From positions 1 through 8,443 of the forward strand of contig CANHBY010000033.1 of assembly GCA_947458895.1 (NCBI GenBank): a stretch of 8,443 nucleotides of DNA, read 5' to 3'. Below are positions 1 to 7,976 of the stretch, piece by piece. A program made the position numbers and the translations under genes. The notes under the pieces were generated by a model, which was not told the origin of the DNA, ran no database searches, and saw only the letters and a program-made list of their open reading frames with translations. Source of the stretch: Burkholderiales bacterium. GTDB taxonomy: Bacteria > Pseudomonadota > Gammaproteobacteria > Burkholderiales > Burkholderiaceae_C. Each line of letters opens with the position of its first letter. Position 1 is the stretch's first letter.

Positions 1-428
1 GCATCATCCATCTGGTCGATGACATGCTCGAAACCATGTATGCCGCCTCAGGGATTGGCTTGGCGGCCACGCAGGTGGATGTGCATGAGCGGGTCATCGT
101 GATAGACGTGTCTGAGGATCGCAGCCAGCCCCTGGTGTTGATCAACCCCGAGCTGGTGGCGCGCAGTGCGGAAATGATCGAGGGAGACGAGGGGTGCCTC
201 TCGGTGCCGGCCATCTATGACACCGTCCCTCGCCACGCGCAGATCAGAGTGCGAGCCCTTGATCGCGATGGGAAGGTCCATACGCTGGAAGCACAAGAGC
301 TGTTGGCCGTCTGTGTTCAGCACGAGATGGATCATCTGATGGGCAAGGTTTTTGTGGAGTATCTCAGCCCCCTCAAACGCAACCGTATCAAATCGAAGAT
401 GTTGAAAAGGGCGCGCGATGACGCTTGA
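1..428 (+). CDS. def: Peptide deformylase, 5' end missing
   Basis: Removes the N-formyl group from the initiator methionine of nascent proteins at the ribosome, in the cytoplasm. The reading frame is already open at base 3 with no start, so about 30 N-terminal residues lie outside the window; about 141 codons are visible, against 169 residues for the E. coli enzyme. All three family motifs are present: GIGLAATQ (51-74), EGCLS (189-203) and HEMDH (321-335). The predicted metal ligands are the Cys encoded at 195-197 and the His residues at 321-323 and 333-335; the catalytic Glu is at 324-326. The C-terminal [10 protein letters not shown] stretch resembles E. coli Def. The stop codon lies inside the start of fmt (11-base overlap), so the two are probably co-transcribed and translationally coupled. 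Nothing looks broken; truncation is only by the window edge. Confidence 0.97.
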   Translation, partial: IIHLVDDMLETMYAASGIGLAATQVDVHERVIVIDVSEDRSQPLVLINPELVARSAEMIEGDEGCLSVPAIYDTVPRHAQIRVRALDRDGKVHTLEAQELLAVCVQHEMDHLMGKVFVEYLSPLKRNRIKSKMLKRARDDA

Positions 429-1410
429 GCTTGAGTACGGGCTGCGGGTAGCGTTTGCGGGAACGCCAGAGTTCGCACGGGTCGCGCTTCAGTCGCTGCT
501 GGATGCTGGCTTGACGGTGCCCTTGGTTTTGACCCAGCCTGATCGCCCCGCCGGCCGGGGCCTCAAGTGCCTGCCTTCGCCGGTGAAGGCGCTGGCGCTG
601 GAGCGGGGTATTGCCGTGAGCCAGCCGCGTGGCCTCAAGCTGGATGGGCGATTCGCCGAAGATGCGATTGCTGCACAGGCCGAACTGGTGGCGGCTCGCG
701 TCGATGTCATGGTGGTGGCTGCTTATGGCTTGATATTGCCAGCCTGGGCGCTTGCTTTGCCCCGACTGGGCTGCCTCAATATTCACGGGTCGCTGTTGCC
801 ACGGTGGCGGGGAGCGGCCCCGATTCACAGAGCGATTGAGGCGGGGGATGCAGAAACAGGGGTCACCATCATGCAGATGGATGAGGGGCTGGACACCGGT
901 GACATGCTGCTCAGTCGATCCGTTTTGATTGATTCCCAAGACACGACGGCCACGCTGCATGATCGGTTGGCGGCCATGGGAGGCGAGCTGATCGTGGGGG
1001 CGCTGCATGCGGCCGCCCAGGGCGAGCTGATACCCCAGCCGCAGCCAGAGAGGGGGGTGACTTACGCCCACAAAATTGACAAGGCAGAAGCGGCGGTGGA
1101 TTGGTCTGCCGAGGCGTCTGTGCTTGAGCGTCGAATTCGAGCGTTTGACCCGTTCCCTGGGGTGCACACCGTTTGGCAGGGGCTGCCGCTTAAGCTCTGG
1201 TGTGCCCGTGTGGTGCCGGGGTCTGCTGACAGGGTCAGCGTGGCAGGCACGGTCTTGGCGGCTGGAGCCCAGGGCCTGAAGGTGGCGTGTGGTGGATCAG
1301 CGGCGCTGGAAGTGACGGAATTACAACGCCCTGGCGGGAAGCGGCTGTCTGCAGCCACCTTTTTTCAGGGGCACTTTGCCTCGGACTGGGTAGGGGGCAT
1401 GCTGGGATAG
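418..1410 (+). CDS. fmt: Methionyl-tRNA formyltransferase
   Basis: Transfers a formyl group from 10-formyltetrahydrofolate to Met-tRNA(fMet), the cytoplasmic step that prepares initiator tRNA. The 330 residues match the usual length (E. coli 315). The N-terminal formyltransferase fold starts with AFAGTPEFA (residues 12-20) and [10 protein letters not shown] (39-48). The catalytic triad of the family is visible as Asn121 and His123 in [12 protein letters not shown] and Asp159 in GLDTGDM. The C-terminal tRNA-binding domain covers about 225-325 ([12 protein letters not shown], then [10 protein letters not shown]). An extra segment near residues 75-95 ([15 protein letters not shown]) is usual in betaproteobacteria. 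The ATG at 418 is chosen because it has a purine-rich GAAAAGG 7 bases upstream (404-410) and leaves the typical N-terminus intact. It overlaps the end of def. A stable hairpin follows the stop codon immediately. Confidence 0.98.
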   Translation: MTLELEYGLRVAFAGTPEFARVALQSLLDAGLTVPLVLTQPDRPAGRGLKCLPSPVKALALERGIAVSQPRGLKLDGRFAEDAIAAQAELVAARVDVMVVAAYGLILPAWALALPRLGCLNIHGSLLPRWRGAAPIHRAIEAGDAETGVTIMQMDEGLDTGDMLLSRSVLIDSQDTTATLHDRLAAMGGELIVGALHAAAQGELIPQPQPERGVTYAHKIDKAEAAVDWSAEASVLERRIRAFDPFPGVHTVWQGLPLKLWCARVVPGSADRVSVAGTVLAAGAQGLKVACGGSAALEVTELQRPGGKRLSAATFFQGHFASDWVGGMLG

Positions 1411-1428
1411 GTCAACCTTCGGGTTGAC
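1411..1428 (+). terminator. UUCG-capped hairpin directly after fmt
   Basis: GTCAACC-TTCG-GGTTGAC is a perfect 7-bp inverted repeat whose loop is the extra-stable cUUCGg tetraloop. It begins at the first base after the fmt TAG. No T-run follows (the next bases are gatgtggcag), so it does not fit a classical intrinsic terminator. It may mark or protect the 3' end of the def-fmt transcript, or act with Rho. The structure is seen directly; its role is inferred. Confidence 0.6.
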
Positions 1429-1474
1429 GATGTGGCAGCATGGAGACCATGTGAGGTGAATTTCGGTGCCGTTC

Positions 1475-1502
1475 TCAAGTGTCGCGATGTATTGGCCGAT
1501 AA
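1475..1502 (+). promoter_or_regulatory. Candidate sigma-28 (FliA) promoter
   Basis: The bases TCAAGTGT (from 1475) and GCCGATAA (1495-1502) match the sigma-28 consensus TAAAGTTT-N11-GCCGATAA: 6 of 8 in the upstream element and 8 of 8 in the -10 element. The gap between the TCAA core and GCCGATAA is 16 bases, one longer than the usual 15. Transcription would begin near 1509, about 35-40 bases before the ATG of the lipoprotein gene. This is the only promoter-like match I see in the 135-base gap after fmt. The call rests on motif matching alone. Confidence 0.5.
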
Positions 1503-1545
1503 CACCGCTAACCCTGCTGGGTAGCTTACTTGGCCCCTATCACTC

Positions 1546-1926
1546 ATGACCCGTCTTGCTTCTGTTGCCATTTGTGTGTCGCTGCTGGCCGGTACAGCCG
1601 GTTGTGACATGTTGGGCATTGAATCGCCAGAAAAGTTGGCAGCCGCGCGCGACGCAGATGGGCGCGCCATTGGCGGAGCTTGCCGACATGCAGCGCGGGC
1701 CATTGAAGACTGTTATGCCCTCAACCGAAAAGCCGATCGAGCCGCCATATTTTCCGGCTGGCGCGACATGAACGACTACATGCGCGAAAACAAACTTGAG
1801 CCCGTATTGCCGGCCATGAGCGCGCAAGCGCCTGCCTCCAAGCCATCTGAGTCCGAGGGGGCGCAGGTCAAAAAAGAAGATGGCAAATCTTCTGGCCAGA
1901 AGGCGTCGAAACCTGAGGGCTCCTGA
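1546..1926 (+). CDS. Small predicted lipoprotein, unknown function
   Basis: A 126-residue protein that I cannot assign to a named family. Residues 1-19 look like a signal peptide: Thr-Arg, then the hydrophobic run LASVAICVSLL. They end in a lipobox-like GTAGC with Cys20 as the predicted lipidation site, although Thr at -3 is less usual than Leu. Asp21 at position +2 would favour inner-membrane retention by the E. coli Lol rule. Residues 27-85 form a charged, probably helical core (GGACRHAARAIEDCYALN, then FSGWRDMNDYMRENK) with Cys46 and Cys56. Residues 90-126 are a low-complexity tail rich in Ser, Lys, Glu and Ala that probably is disordered. An in-frame TAG at 1522-1524 and no other start codon in between force the ATG at 1546. 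No clear Shine-Dalgarno sequence precedes it. A FliA-like promoter lies just upstream, which hints at co-expression with motility genes. The gene runs alone, 135 bases after fmt and 100 bases before the macroglobulin gene. Confidence 0.8.
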   Translation: MTRLASVAICVSLLAGTAGCDMLGIESPEKLAAARDADGRAIGGACRHAARAIEDCYALNRKADRAAIFSGWRDMNDYMRENKLEPVLPAMSAQAPASKPSESEGAQVKKEDGKSSGQKASKPEGS

Positions 1927-2026
1927 TCTGCGTGGCGCGTTGACCGAAACCTCGCGCTGCCACTGGTTCTAAGATGTGATGGTGTAATTTCAAGCACGAG
2001 TTGTCTGGGGGACAAAGGTTTCGACA

Positions 2027-5000
2027 ATGGGACTGTTGATGAGTATTTGGAGGGGCCTGTGCGCCTTGTTGGGAATCTTGCTGGGGCAGTGGAGCGCCCC
2101 CACCTGGATGCGTTGGTGTGGTGATCAGTTAGTGGGGCCTGCCCAGGCGGTCTGGAGTCGCTTGAGGGCGCAACCGCGGTTTTATGGGCTTTGGCTGGCT
2201 GGGTTGTTGGTGGCGACACTGGCGGTCCAACAAGGGTACCAATGGTGGCAGGACCGTCCTCGGCCCGCTGAAGTCACGGTGACGGTGGAGTCACCTGGGC
2301 TGACGGAATATGCCAATGAGGGGGAGCCGAAGGTACCCAAGCCTATTGTGCTGAATTTCTCAGCCTCGGTGGCGCCGATCGGGGCTATTGGAAAACCCGT
2401 GACCGGGGTGACGCTGATGCCGGCGGTTGAGGGGGATTGGGCCTGGGCTGATGATCGTCAGTTGGTCTTCACGCCCCGCCATCAATGGCCGATCGCGGCC
2501 AATTACAAGGGCAGTTTGGCCCACTCGCTGGTGGCACCTCAGGTCCATCTGGCCAGCCGGGACTTCGTGGTGAGCACCCCTTCTTTTGAAGTGTCGGTGT
2601 TGCAGCAGCAGTTCTACCAAGACCCGGTGGATCCCGCGATCAAAAAGGTTGTCGTGGAAGTGGGTTTCAGCCACCCTGTGAACGCAGCAGAGTTTGAAAA
2701 ACGGATCGAGATGCGGCTGGCCGAGCAAAGCAATGGCTTACTGGGTATTGGCCGCCAAACCACACCATTTACCGTGGTCTATGACAGAGCCAAGACGCAC
2801 GCTTCGATTCACTCGGCCAACCTTCCCATCCCCAAAGAGTCCACCACGCTGGACCTGACGATTGCCAAGGGCGTGGTGGCTCAGGCCACCGGCCCAGAAA
2901 CGCAGCGGGCGTTTCGGGCGTCCGTGCCGGTGCCCGGCTTGTATGCCTTGAGCGTTGAAGAGGTTCGCTCGACGGTGGTGAGCAATGAGCAGTTTGAGCC
3001 TGAGCGCTTGCTGTTGATTCGCACCTCGCAAAGTGTGCTGGATCGGGATTTGGCCAAACAGGTAAGTGCGTGGGTTTTGCCGGAGTTCAAGCCGGGCGTT
3101 CAAGCTGAGGTGATCAAGGGGCGGGTCAAGTTGTACAACTGGCCAGATGTGGGTGAGGTCACGGACAAGGTGTTGGCTGAGTCAACTCGTTTAGACCTGA
3201 CCCCCACGGTTGGCGAACGCGAGCATGGGAAGGTTCAATCTTTCAAGTTCAAGGCCGATGTTGGCCGAGTGCTCTACGTTCAAGTTGCGCCGCAGCTCAA
3301 ATCGTTTGGTGGATACCTGCTCCCCAAACGCTCTGCGCGCACCTTGACCGTGCCGCCCTTTGCGGCAGATTTGCACATCATGAGCCAGGGTGCGCTGCTG
3401 CCGATAAGTGGTGAGAAGAAGGTAGCAGTTGTCGTGCGTGATTTGCCGGGCTTGAAGATCGAGATTGGCCGTGTGCAGCCGAACCAGCTGCAGCATTTGG
3501 TTTCGCAAGCCCAAGGCGGCTATGCCACACCCGCGTTCCTCGGCCGATTCAATGCCGACAACATCACCGACCGTTTCGAGCGCTTGGTGGTTTTGCCTGC
3601 GTTGCCAGCGGGCAAAACGCACTACGAATCCATCGATTTGAGCGAGTATCTCGTGAAGGATGTGAAAGAGGGCGAGGCACGCAAAGGTTTGTTTTTGCTG
3701 CAGGTTCAAGGCTACAACCCGAAAGATTTTGGTCAAGCCTCAAGCGCTGCCAAGGCCGGATCCAGCGAGGATGTTGAGGCGAATGGCAAGAAAGGCGGCG
3801 AAGAGGCGCCTGACTACAGCGGCCTGCGGGATCGCCGCCTGGTGTTGCTTACCGATTTGGGCATTGTGATGAAACAGTCCGTCGATGGCGGGCGGGACGT
3901 GTTCGTTCAGTCGCTTTACACCGGAGCGCCCGTTGAGGGAGCCAGTGTGGAGGTGGTGGCAACGAATGGCAGCACCCTGTTGAAGGCCTCGACCGACTCC
4001 GCAGGCCATGTTCGTTTCGGGCGGCTCGATGGGTTCACCCGCGAGCGAGCGCCACTGATGGCGTTGGTGCGCAAGGCGGGCGACATGAGCTTCCTGCCGC
4101 TCAACCGCAGCGAACGCAGTCTAGATGTGTCGCGTTTCGATGTGGGCGGCTTACGAAATGAGCGCACGGCCGATCAGCTCAATGCTTATTTATTTTCGGA
4201 TCGCGGCATCTACCGACCCGGCGAGACCATGCGCCTGGGCATGATCGTGCGGGCTGCTGACTGGCACAAAACCTTGGATGGTGTTCCTTTGGAGGCCGAG
4301 GTGCTGGATGCTCGCGGCTTGGCCGTCAAACGTGAGCGCCTTCGCGTGGGAGCAGGTGGATTTTCGGAGCTCGTTCACACAACGCTGGAGAGCTCGCCCA
4401 CGGGAAATTACACCATCAATGTGCATGTTATCAAAAATGGTGAGGTCGACCGCCAGATCGGCTCCACCACGGTCAAGGTGCAGGAATTTCAGCCTGACAG
4501 CATGAGAGTCGCTGCGTATCTGTCTTCACAGTCTGCACAAGGCTGGGTGCATCCGAAAGCTCTGAAGGCACGCATTAACGCGCAGAATTTGTTTGGCACC
4601 CCCGCAGAGAACCGCCGTGTGGAGGTGAGCATGACGCTGAGCCCCGCTTGGCCGGCCTTCCGGAACTTTGCAGATTACAGCTTCTACGACCCGCTGCGCG
4701 CGAAAGAGGGGGTGAGCGAGTCCCTGCCAGAGGGGCGCACCAACGACACCGGAGATGCTGTGTTTGATCTCAACTTGAACCGCTTTGCGAAGGCAACCTA
4801 TCGCCTGAGCTTGCTGAGTAAGGCGTTTGAGGCCGAGGATGGGCGCAGCGTCAGCGCCGAGGTGACGGCCCTGGTGTCTGAGTCACCCTACCTGATTGGC
4901 GTGAAGCACGATGGTGATCTGGGTTATGTGTCGATGGGCAGCCAAAGGGCGAGTCATTTGATTGCCATCGACCCCCAAGCCAAGAAGCGGGCTGTTGATG

Positions 5001-7927
5001 GGTTGTTGATGCAATTCATTGAGCGCAAAAGCGTCTCTGTGCTGATGCGGCAGTCCAATGACACATACCGTTATGAATCGCGGCCGCGCGATGTGGTGAT
5101 CTCGGAAGTTCCTTTGAACATTCCGCAGGCGGGCATCCCCTGGACACTCGATACCAGCAAGGCCGGTAATTTCAGCCATGTGGTGCGCGACGCCTCAGGG
5201 CAGGAGCTCACGCGCTTCAATTTCAGCGTCGCGGGGCAAGGCAATGTGACTCGCTCTCTGGACCGCAATGCAGAGTTACAGCTCAACCTGAACAAATCTG
5301 ACTACATGCCTGGCGATGAAATAGAGGTGAGCATTCGGGCGCCTTATGTGGGCGCGGGTTTGATCACGATTGAGCGCGACAAGGTGTATGCCCAGTCTTG
5401 GTTCAAAACCACGACCACCGCCTCAGTGCAAAAAATCAAGCTGCCCGCCAACTTTGAAGGCAATGGCTATGTCAGCGTGCATTTTGTTCGGGACCTGGGC
5501 TCCGATGAAATCTTCATGAGTCCTTTGAGCCACGGTGTGGTTCCGTTTGCCACCAACCGGGGGGCTCGCACCAACACCCTCAAAATCGAAGTGCCTGAGG
5601 TGAGCAAGCCAGGTCAGGTTCTGAACATCAAGCTTCAATCCAGCCAGCGCACGCGGGCGGTGGTGTTTGCGGTGGATGAGGGAGTTTTGCAGGTCGCACG
5701 CTACAAAAACGCAGACCCCCTGGGCCACTTTCTCCAAAAGCGTGCTCTGGAGGTCAAGACATCGCAAATCTTGGATTTGTTGCTGCCCGAGTTCAAGCAT
5801 CTGATGGCGGCATCAGCGCCGGGTGGTGATGATGCCGGCGCCAATGCGCGATTCCTCAATCCCTTCAAACGCAAGGGGGAGGCACCGGTGGCCTACTGGT
5901 CGGGCATCGTGGATGTGAATGGCGAGGCGCAGTTCAACTACACCTTGCCAGATCACTTCAATGGCGCATTGCGTGTGATGGCTGTGGCGGTGAATGACAG
6001 CACTGTGGGGGTGGCTCAGGCCCAAACACGGGTGCGTGGGGATTTTGTGTTGTCGCCCAACCTGCCTTTGATGGTGTCGCCAGGAGATGTTTTTGATGTC
6101 TCGGTCGGTGTGGCCAACAACATCACTGATTCAGCGGCTGATGCCCCCGTGTTGGTGAGTTTGCGAGTTCCACCCACCTTTGAGGTTCAAGGAGCGGCCA
6201 ATCAGACGCTCAAGCTGAGCCCCATGCGCGAGGGGGTGGCCCTCTACAAAATCAAGGTCAAGGAGTCTCAGGCGGCGGCACTGGGGTCGGCCACGGTGAG
6301 GTTCTCGGCCAGCCTCGGAGCCAAGTCAGTGTCTCGGCGTGTGGATGTGAGTGTGCGGCCGGCCACGCCCAAAGTCACGACTGTGACTTCGGGGCACTTT
6401 AAGGGGTCTGCCGAGGTGATGGTGCCGCGTGATCTGGTCCCTGAGTTCCGAAAGCAGGAAGTTGTGATGTCCACCTTGCCACTGGCCTTGACGCCGGGGC
6501 TGCTGAGTCATATCGACAATATCTCGCATCAATCTACAGAGCAGTTGGTCAGCCGCGCGCTGCCCTATCTGGTGCTAGCGCGTCGGCCGGAGTTGGGCTT
6601 GGTCACGCCAGAGAACGCCGCCAAGGCATTTGAGGCGACGTTGCGCACCCTGCGCTCCAGGCAAAACGCCCAAGGTGGCTTTGGCTTATGGGCCGCCAGC
6701 GTGGAGGCGGCCGAGTATCCATCGGTCTATGCAGCCCACATGCTGCTGGAGGCTTCCGAGGCTGAGGTGCCGGGTGTCAACGTGCCCTCGGACATGCTCA
6801 AGTCAACACAAGCTTACTTGCAGCAACTGGCTTCGAGCCATCCAGCAGACCTCAGTGCAGCACGCACGCGTGCCTATGCCATCTACCTGCTGACCCGCCA
6901 GGGAATTGTCACCACACCGCTGCTGAGCAGCTTGCGCGAGTCGCTCGATGCACAATTCAAAACAAGCTGGAAGACCGATGCGACAGCATCCCTCCTGGCC
7001 GCCACCTACCAGATGCTTCAGCAAGATAAGCCAGCGGCGGAGCTGCTGGGCGGCATGATGGACCAGCTCGACCAAGGACGTGAGGCCTACCGTTGGAGCG
7101 CTTACTACGACCCTGTGTTGCGTGATGCTCAACTGCTGTATTTGGTAGCAAGGCACTTTCCAGCAAAGCTCAAAGGCATCAGGGCCGATACCCTGAGCCG
7201 CCTCATGGCACCGCTGGGCGAAGGGCATGTCAACACCTTGTCGGCGGCCTACACGGTGCTGGCGATCGAGGCCATGGCTCGCGGCGTCAATGCCCAACTT
7301 TTAGCTAAGCTCTCAGCACAGCAAGTGAACGCTAAGAACGAGGCTTCGCCCCTGTCCCTGCCTTTGAATCTGATGCCTCGCGCAGAGATTGCGCCAACGG
7401 CCCTGCGCTTGAATCTGGCCAACGAAACCAATGCCACGGTGTACTACTCGGTCACGCAGTCAGGCTTTGACCGCTCACCGCCTGCCCAGGAGCTCAAGGC
7501 CGGGATGGAGATTTTGCGCGAGTACCTCGATGCCAGCGGCAAGCCCGCCACGGAAGTCAAAATGGGTGACGAGCTGCAGGTGCGCCTGAGTCTTCGCGGC
7601 ATTGGCCCCACGCCTGCAGCATCGGTGGTGCCCAGCGTGGCCTTGACTGACCTGTTGCCAGGGGGCTTTGAGCCCGTGCAAAGCCGAAATGACCGAGGCG
7701 CCTCGTCCACCGTGACCGGTCCGGCCATTGAGTTTGCCGACGTTCGCGAAGACCGCGTGATCATCTACACCACCGCCAGCCCCAACATGCAAACCTTCAC
7801 CTACCGGATTCGCGCGACCAATGCAGGCGATTTCACCGCGCCCCCAGCCTACGCCGAATCGATGTACGAGCGCAGCAAACAGGCTCGCTCAGTAGCCTCA
7901 CGATTGACGGTATCAGGCAAGAGGTGA
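2027..7927 (+). CDS. Membrane-anchored alpha-2-macroglobulin family protein lacking the thioester cysteine
   Basis: A bacterial alpha-2-macroglobulin of 1966 residues, longer than E. coli YfhM (1653); such proteins act in the periplasm, probably as protease traps. The N-terminus has a hydrophobic stretch (8-20) and a transmembrane helix at about 53-69, with Arg residues before it, giving an N-in, ectodomain-out topology. Macroglobulin (MG) domains follow. A polar linker spans about 570-597 and a bMG3-like domain about 605-665. The MG2 hallmark DRGIYRPGE is at 725-733. The bait-region-type domain covers about 1080-1230 and includes AVDEGVL near 1215-1221. The A2M core starts at YWSG (1290). 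The thioester-type helical domain spans about 1480-1775 (QNAQGGFG at 1546-1553), and a bMG10-like C-terminus about 1850-1960 (LLPGGFE, ATNAGDFTAPP). The CxEQ motif is Ser1503-Thr-Glu-Gln1506, so no thioester can form. The only cysteines I find are Cys12 and Cys31, ahead of the membrane helix. The start at 2027 is backed by AAAGG at 2014-2018. pbpC follows after 49 bases, matching the yfhM-pbpC arrangement. The family is certain; the trapping mechanism is inferred. Confidence 0.95.
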   Translation: MGLLMSIWRGLCALLGILLGQWSAPTWMRWCGDQLVGPAQAVWSRLRAQPRFYGLWLAGLLVATLAVQQGYQWWQDRPRPAEVTVTVESPGLTEYANEGEPKVPKPIVLNFSASVAPIGAIGKPVTGVTLMPAVEGDWAWADDRQLVFTPRHQWPIAANYKGSLAHSLVAPQVHLASRDFVVSTPSFEVSVLQQQFYQDPVDPAIKKVVVEVGFSHPVNAAEFEKRIEMRLAEQSNGLLGIGRQTTPFTVVYDRAKTHASIHSANLPIPKESTTLDLTIAKGVVAQATGPETQRAFRASVPVPGLYALSVEEVRSTVVSNEQFEPERLLLIRTSQSVLDRDLAKQVSAWVLPEFKPGVQAEVIKGRVKLYNWPDVGEVTDKVLAESTRLDLTPTVGEREHGKVQSFKFKADVGRVLYVQVAPQLKSFGGYLLPKRSARTLTVPPFAADLHIMSQGALLPISGEKKVAVVVRDLPGLKIEIGRVQPNQLQHLVSQAQGGYATPAFLGRFNADNITDRFERLVVLPALPAGKTHYESIDLSEYLVKDVKEGEARKGLFLLQVQGYNPKDFGQASSAAKAGSSEDVEANGKKGGEEAPDYSGLRDRRLVLLTDLGIVMKQSVDGGRDVFVQSLYTGAPVEGASVEVVATNGSTLLKASTDSAGHVRFGRLDGFTRERAPLMALVRKAGDMSFLPLNRSERSLDVSRFDVGGLRNERTADQLNAYLFSDRGIYRPGETMRLGMIVRAADWHKTLDGVPLEAEVLDARGLAVKRERLRVGAGGFSELVHTTLESSPTGNYTINVHVIKNGEVDRQIGSTTVKVQEFQPDSMRVAAYLSSQSAQGWVHPKALKARINAQNLFGTPAENRRVEVSMTLSPAWPAFRNFADYSFYDPLRAKEGVSESLPEGRTNDTGDAVFDLNLNRFAKATYRLSLLSKAFEAEDGRSVSAEVTALVSESPYLIGVKHDGDLGYVSMGSQRASHLIAIDPQAKKRAVDGLLMQFIERKSVSVLMRQSNDTYRYESRPRDVVISEVPLNIPQAGIPWTLDTSKAGNFSHVVRDASGQELTRFNFSVAGQGNVTRSLDRNAELQLNLNKSDYMPGDEIEVSIRAPYVGAGLITIERDKVYAQSWFKTTTTASVQKIKLPANFEGNGYVSVHFVRDLGSDEIFMSPLSHGVVPFATNRGARTNTLKIEVPEVSKPGQVLNIKLQSSQRTRAVVFAVDEGVLQVARYKNADPLGHFLQKRALEVKTSQILDLLLPEFKHLMAASAPGGDDAGANARFLNPFKRKGEAPVAYWSGIVDVNGEAQFNYTLPDHFNGALRVMAVAVNDSTVGVAQAQTRVRGDFVLSPNLPLMVSPGDVFDVSVGVANNITDSAADAPVLVSLRVPPTFEVQGAANQTLKLSPMREGVALYKIKVKESQAAALGSATVRFSASLGAKSVSRRVDVSVRPATPKVTTVTSGHFKGSAEVMVPRDLVPEFRKQEVVMSTLPLALTPGLLSHIDNISHQSTEQLVSRALPYLVLARRPELGLVTPENAAKAFEATLRTLRSRQNAQGGFGLWAASVEAAEYPSVYAAHMLLEASEAEVPGVNVPSDMLKSTQAYLQQLASSHPADLSAARTRAYAIYLLTRQGIVTTPLLSSLRESLDAQFKTSWKTDATASLLAATYQMLQQDKPAAELLGGMMDQLDQGREAYRWSAYYDPVLRDAQLLYLVARHFPAKLKGIRADTLSRLMAPLGEGHVNTLSAAYTVLAIEAMARGVNAQLLAKLSAQQVNAKNEASPLSLPLNLMPRAEIAPTALRLNLANETNATVYYSVTQSGFDRSPPAQELKAGMEILREYLDASGKPATEVKMGDELQVRLSLRGIGPTPAASVVPSVALTDLLPGGFEPVQSRNDRGASSTVTGPAIEFADVREDRVIIYTTASPNMQTFTYRIRATNAGDFTAPPAYAESMYERSKQARSVASRLTVSGKR
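6533..6544 (+). other. Degenerate thioester motif (S-T-E-Q in place of C-x-E-Q)
   Basis: Codons TCT-ACA-GAG-CAG encode residues 1503-1506 of the macroglobulin. The following LVSRALPYL and the downstream QNAQGGFG place this exactly where thioester macroglobulins have CxEQ. The Glu and Gln are kept but the nucleophilic Cys is Ser. TCT is one base change from the Cys codon TGT. The residues just before (ISHQ) also differ from the YPYG usually seen there, which argues for real drift and against a lone sequencing error. Confidence 0.85.
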
Positions 7928-7976
7928 CCCCACTTTCGTTTGGCGTATTCGTGTCCTTAAACCAGCAAGTTGACGT

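Noticed and set aside
388..1167. Long open frame on the - strand opposite fmt (259 codons).
   Set aside because: It is antisense to a clearly conserved fmt, reads as Arg/His/Pro-rich sequence without domain features, and is a normal by-product of GC-rich codon use.
1439..1451. Small inverted repeat CATGG-AGA-CCATG after fmt.
   Set aside because: Only 5 bp with a 3-base loop, no T-run and no partner site; easily chance.
1932..1962. Imperfect inverted repeat TGGCGCG / CGCGCTGCCA after the lipoprotein gene as a terminator.
   Set aside because: It needs a bulge, has a 13-base loop and no T-run, so it is not supported as a terminator.
1940..1976. TTGACC as a -35 box for the macroglobulin gene, with TAAGAT as -10.
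   Set aside because: The gap between them is 24 bases, too long for sigma-70, and nothing resembling a -10 lies at 16-18 bases. The macroglobulin promoter is not identifiable by eye.
3400..3407. A second exact GCCGATAA, inside the macroglobulin gene.
   Set aside because: At the right distance upstream there is only TGAG in place of TAAA, and it lies deep in coding sequence. It shows that the 8-mer alone can occur by chance here, which tempers the FliA call at 1495-1502.
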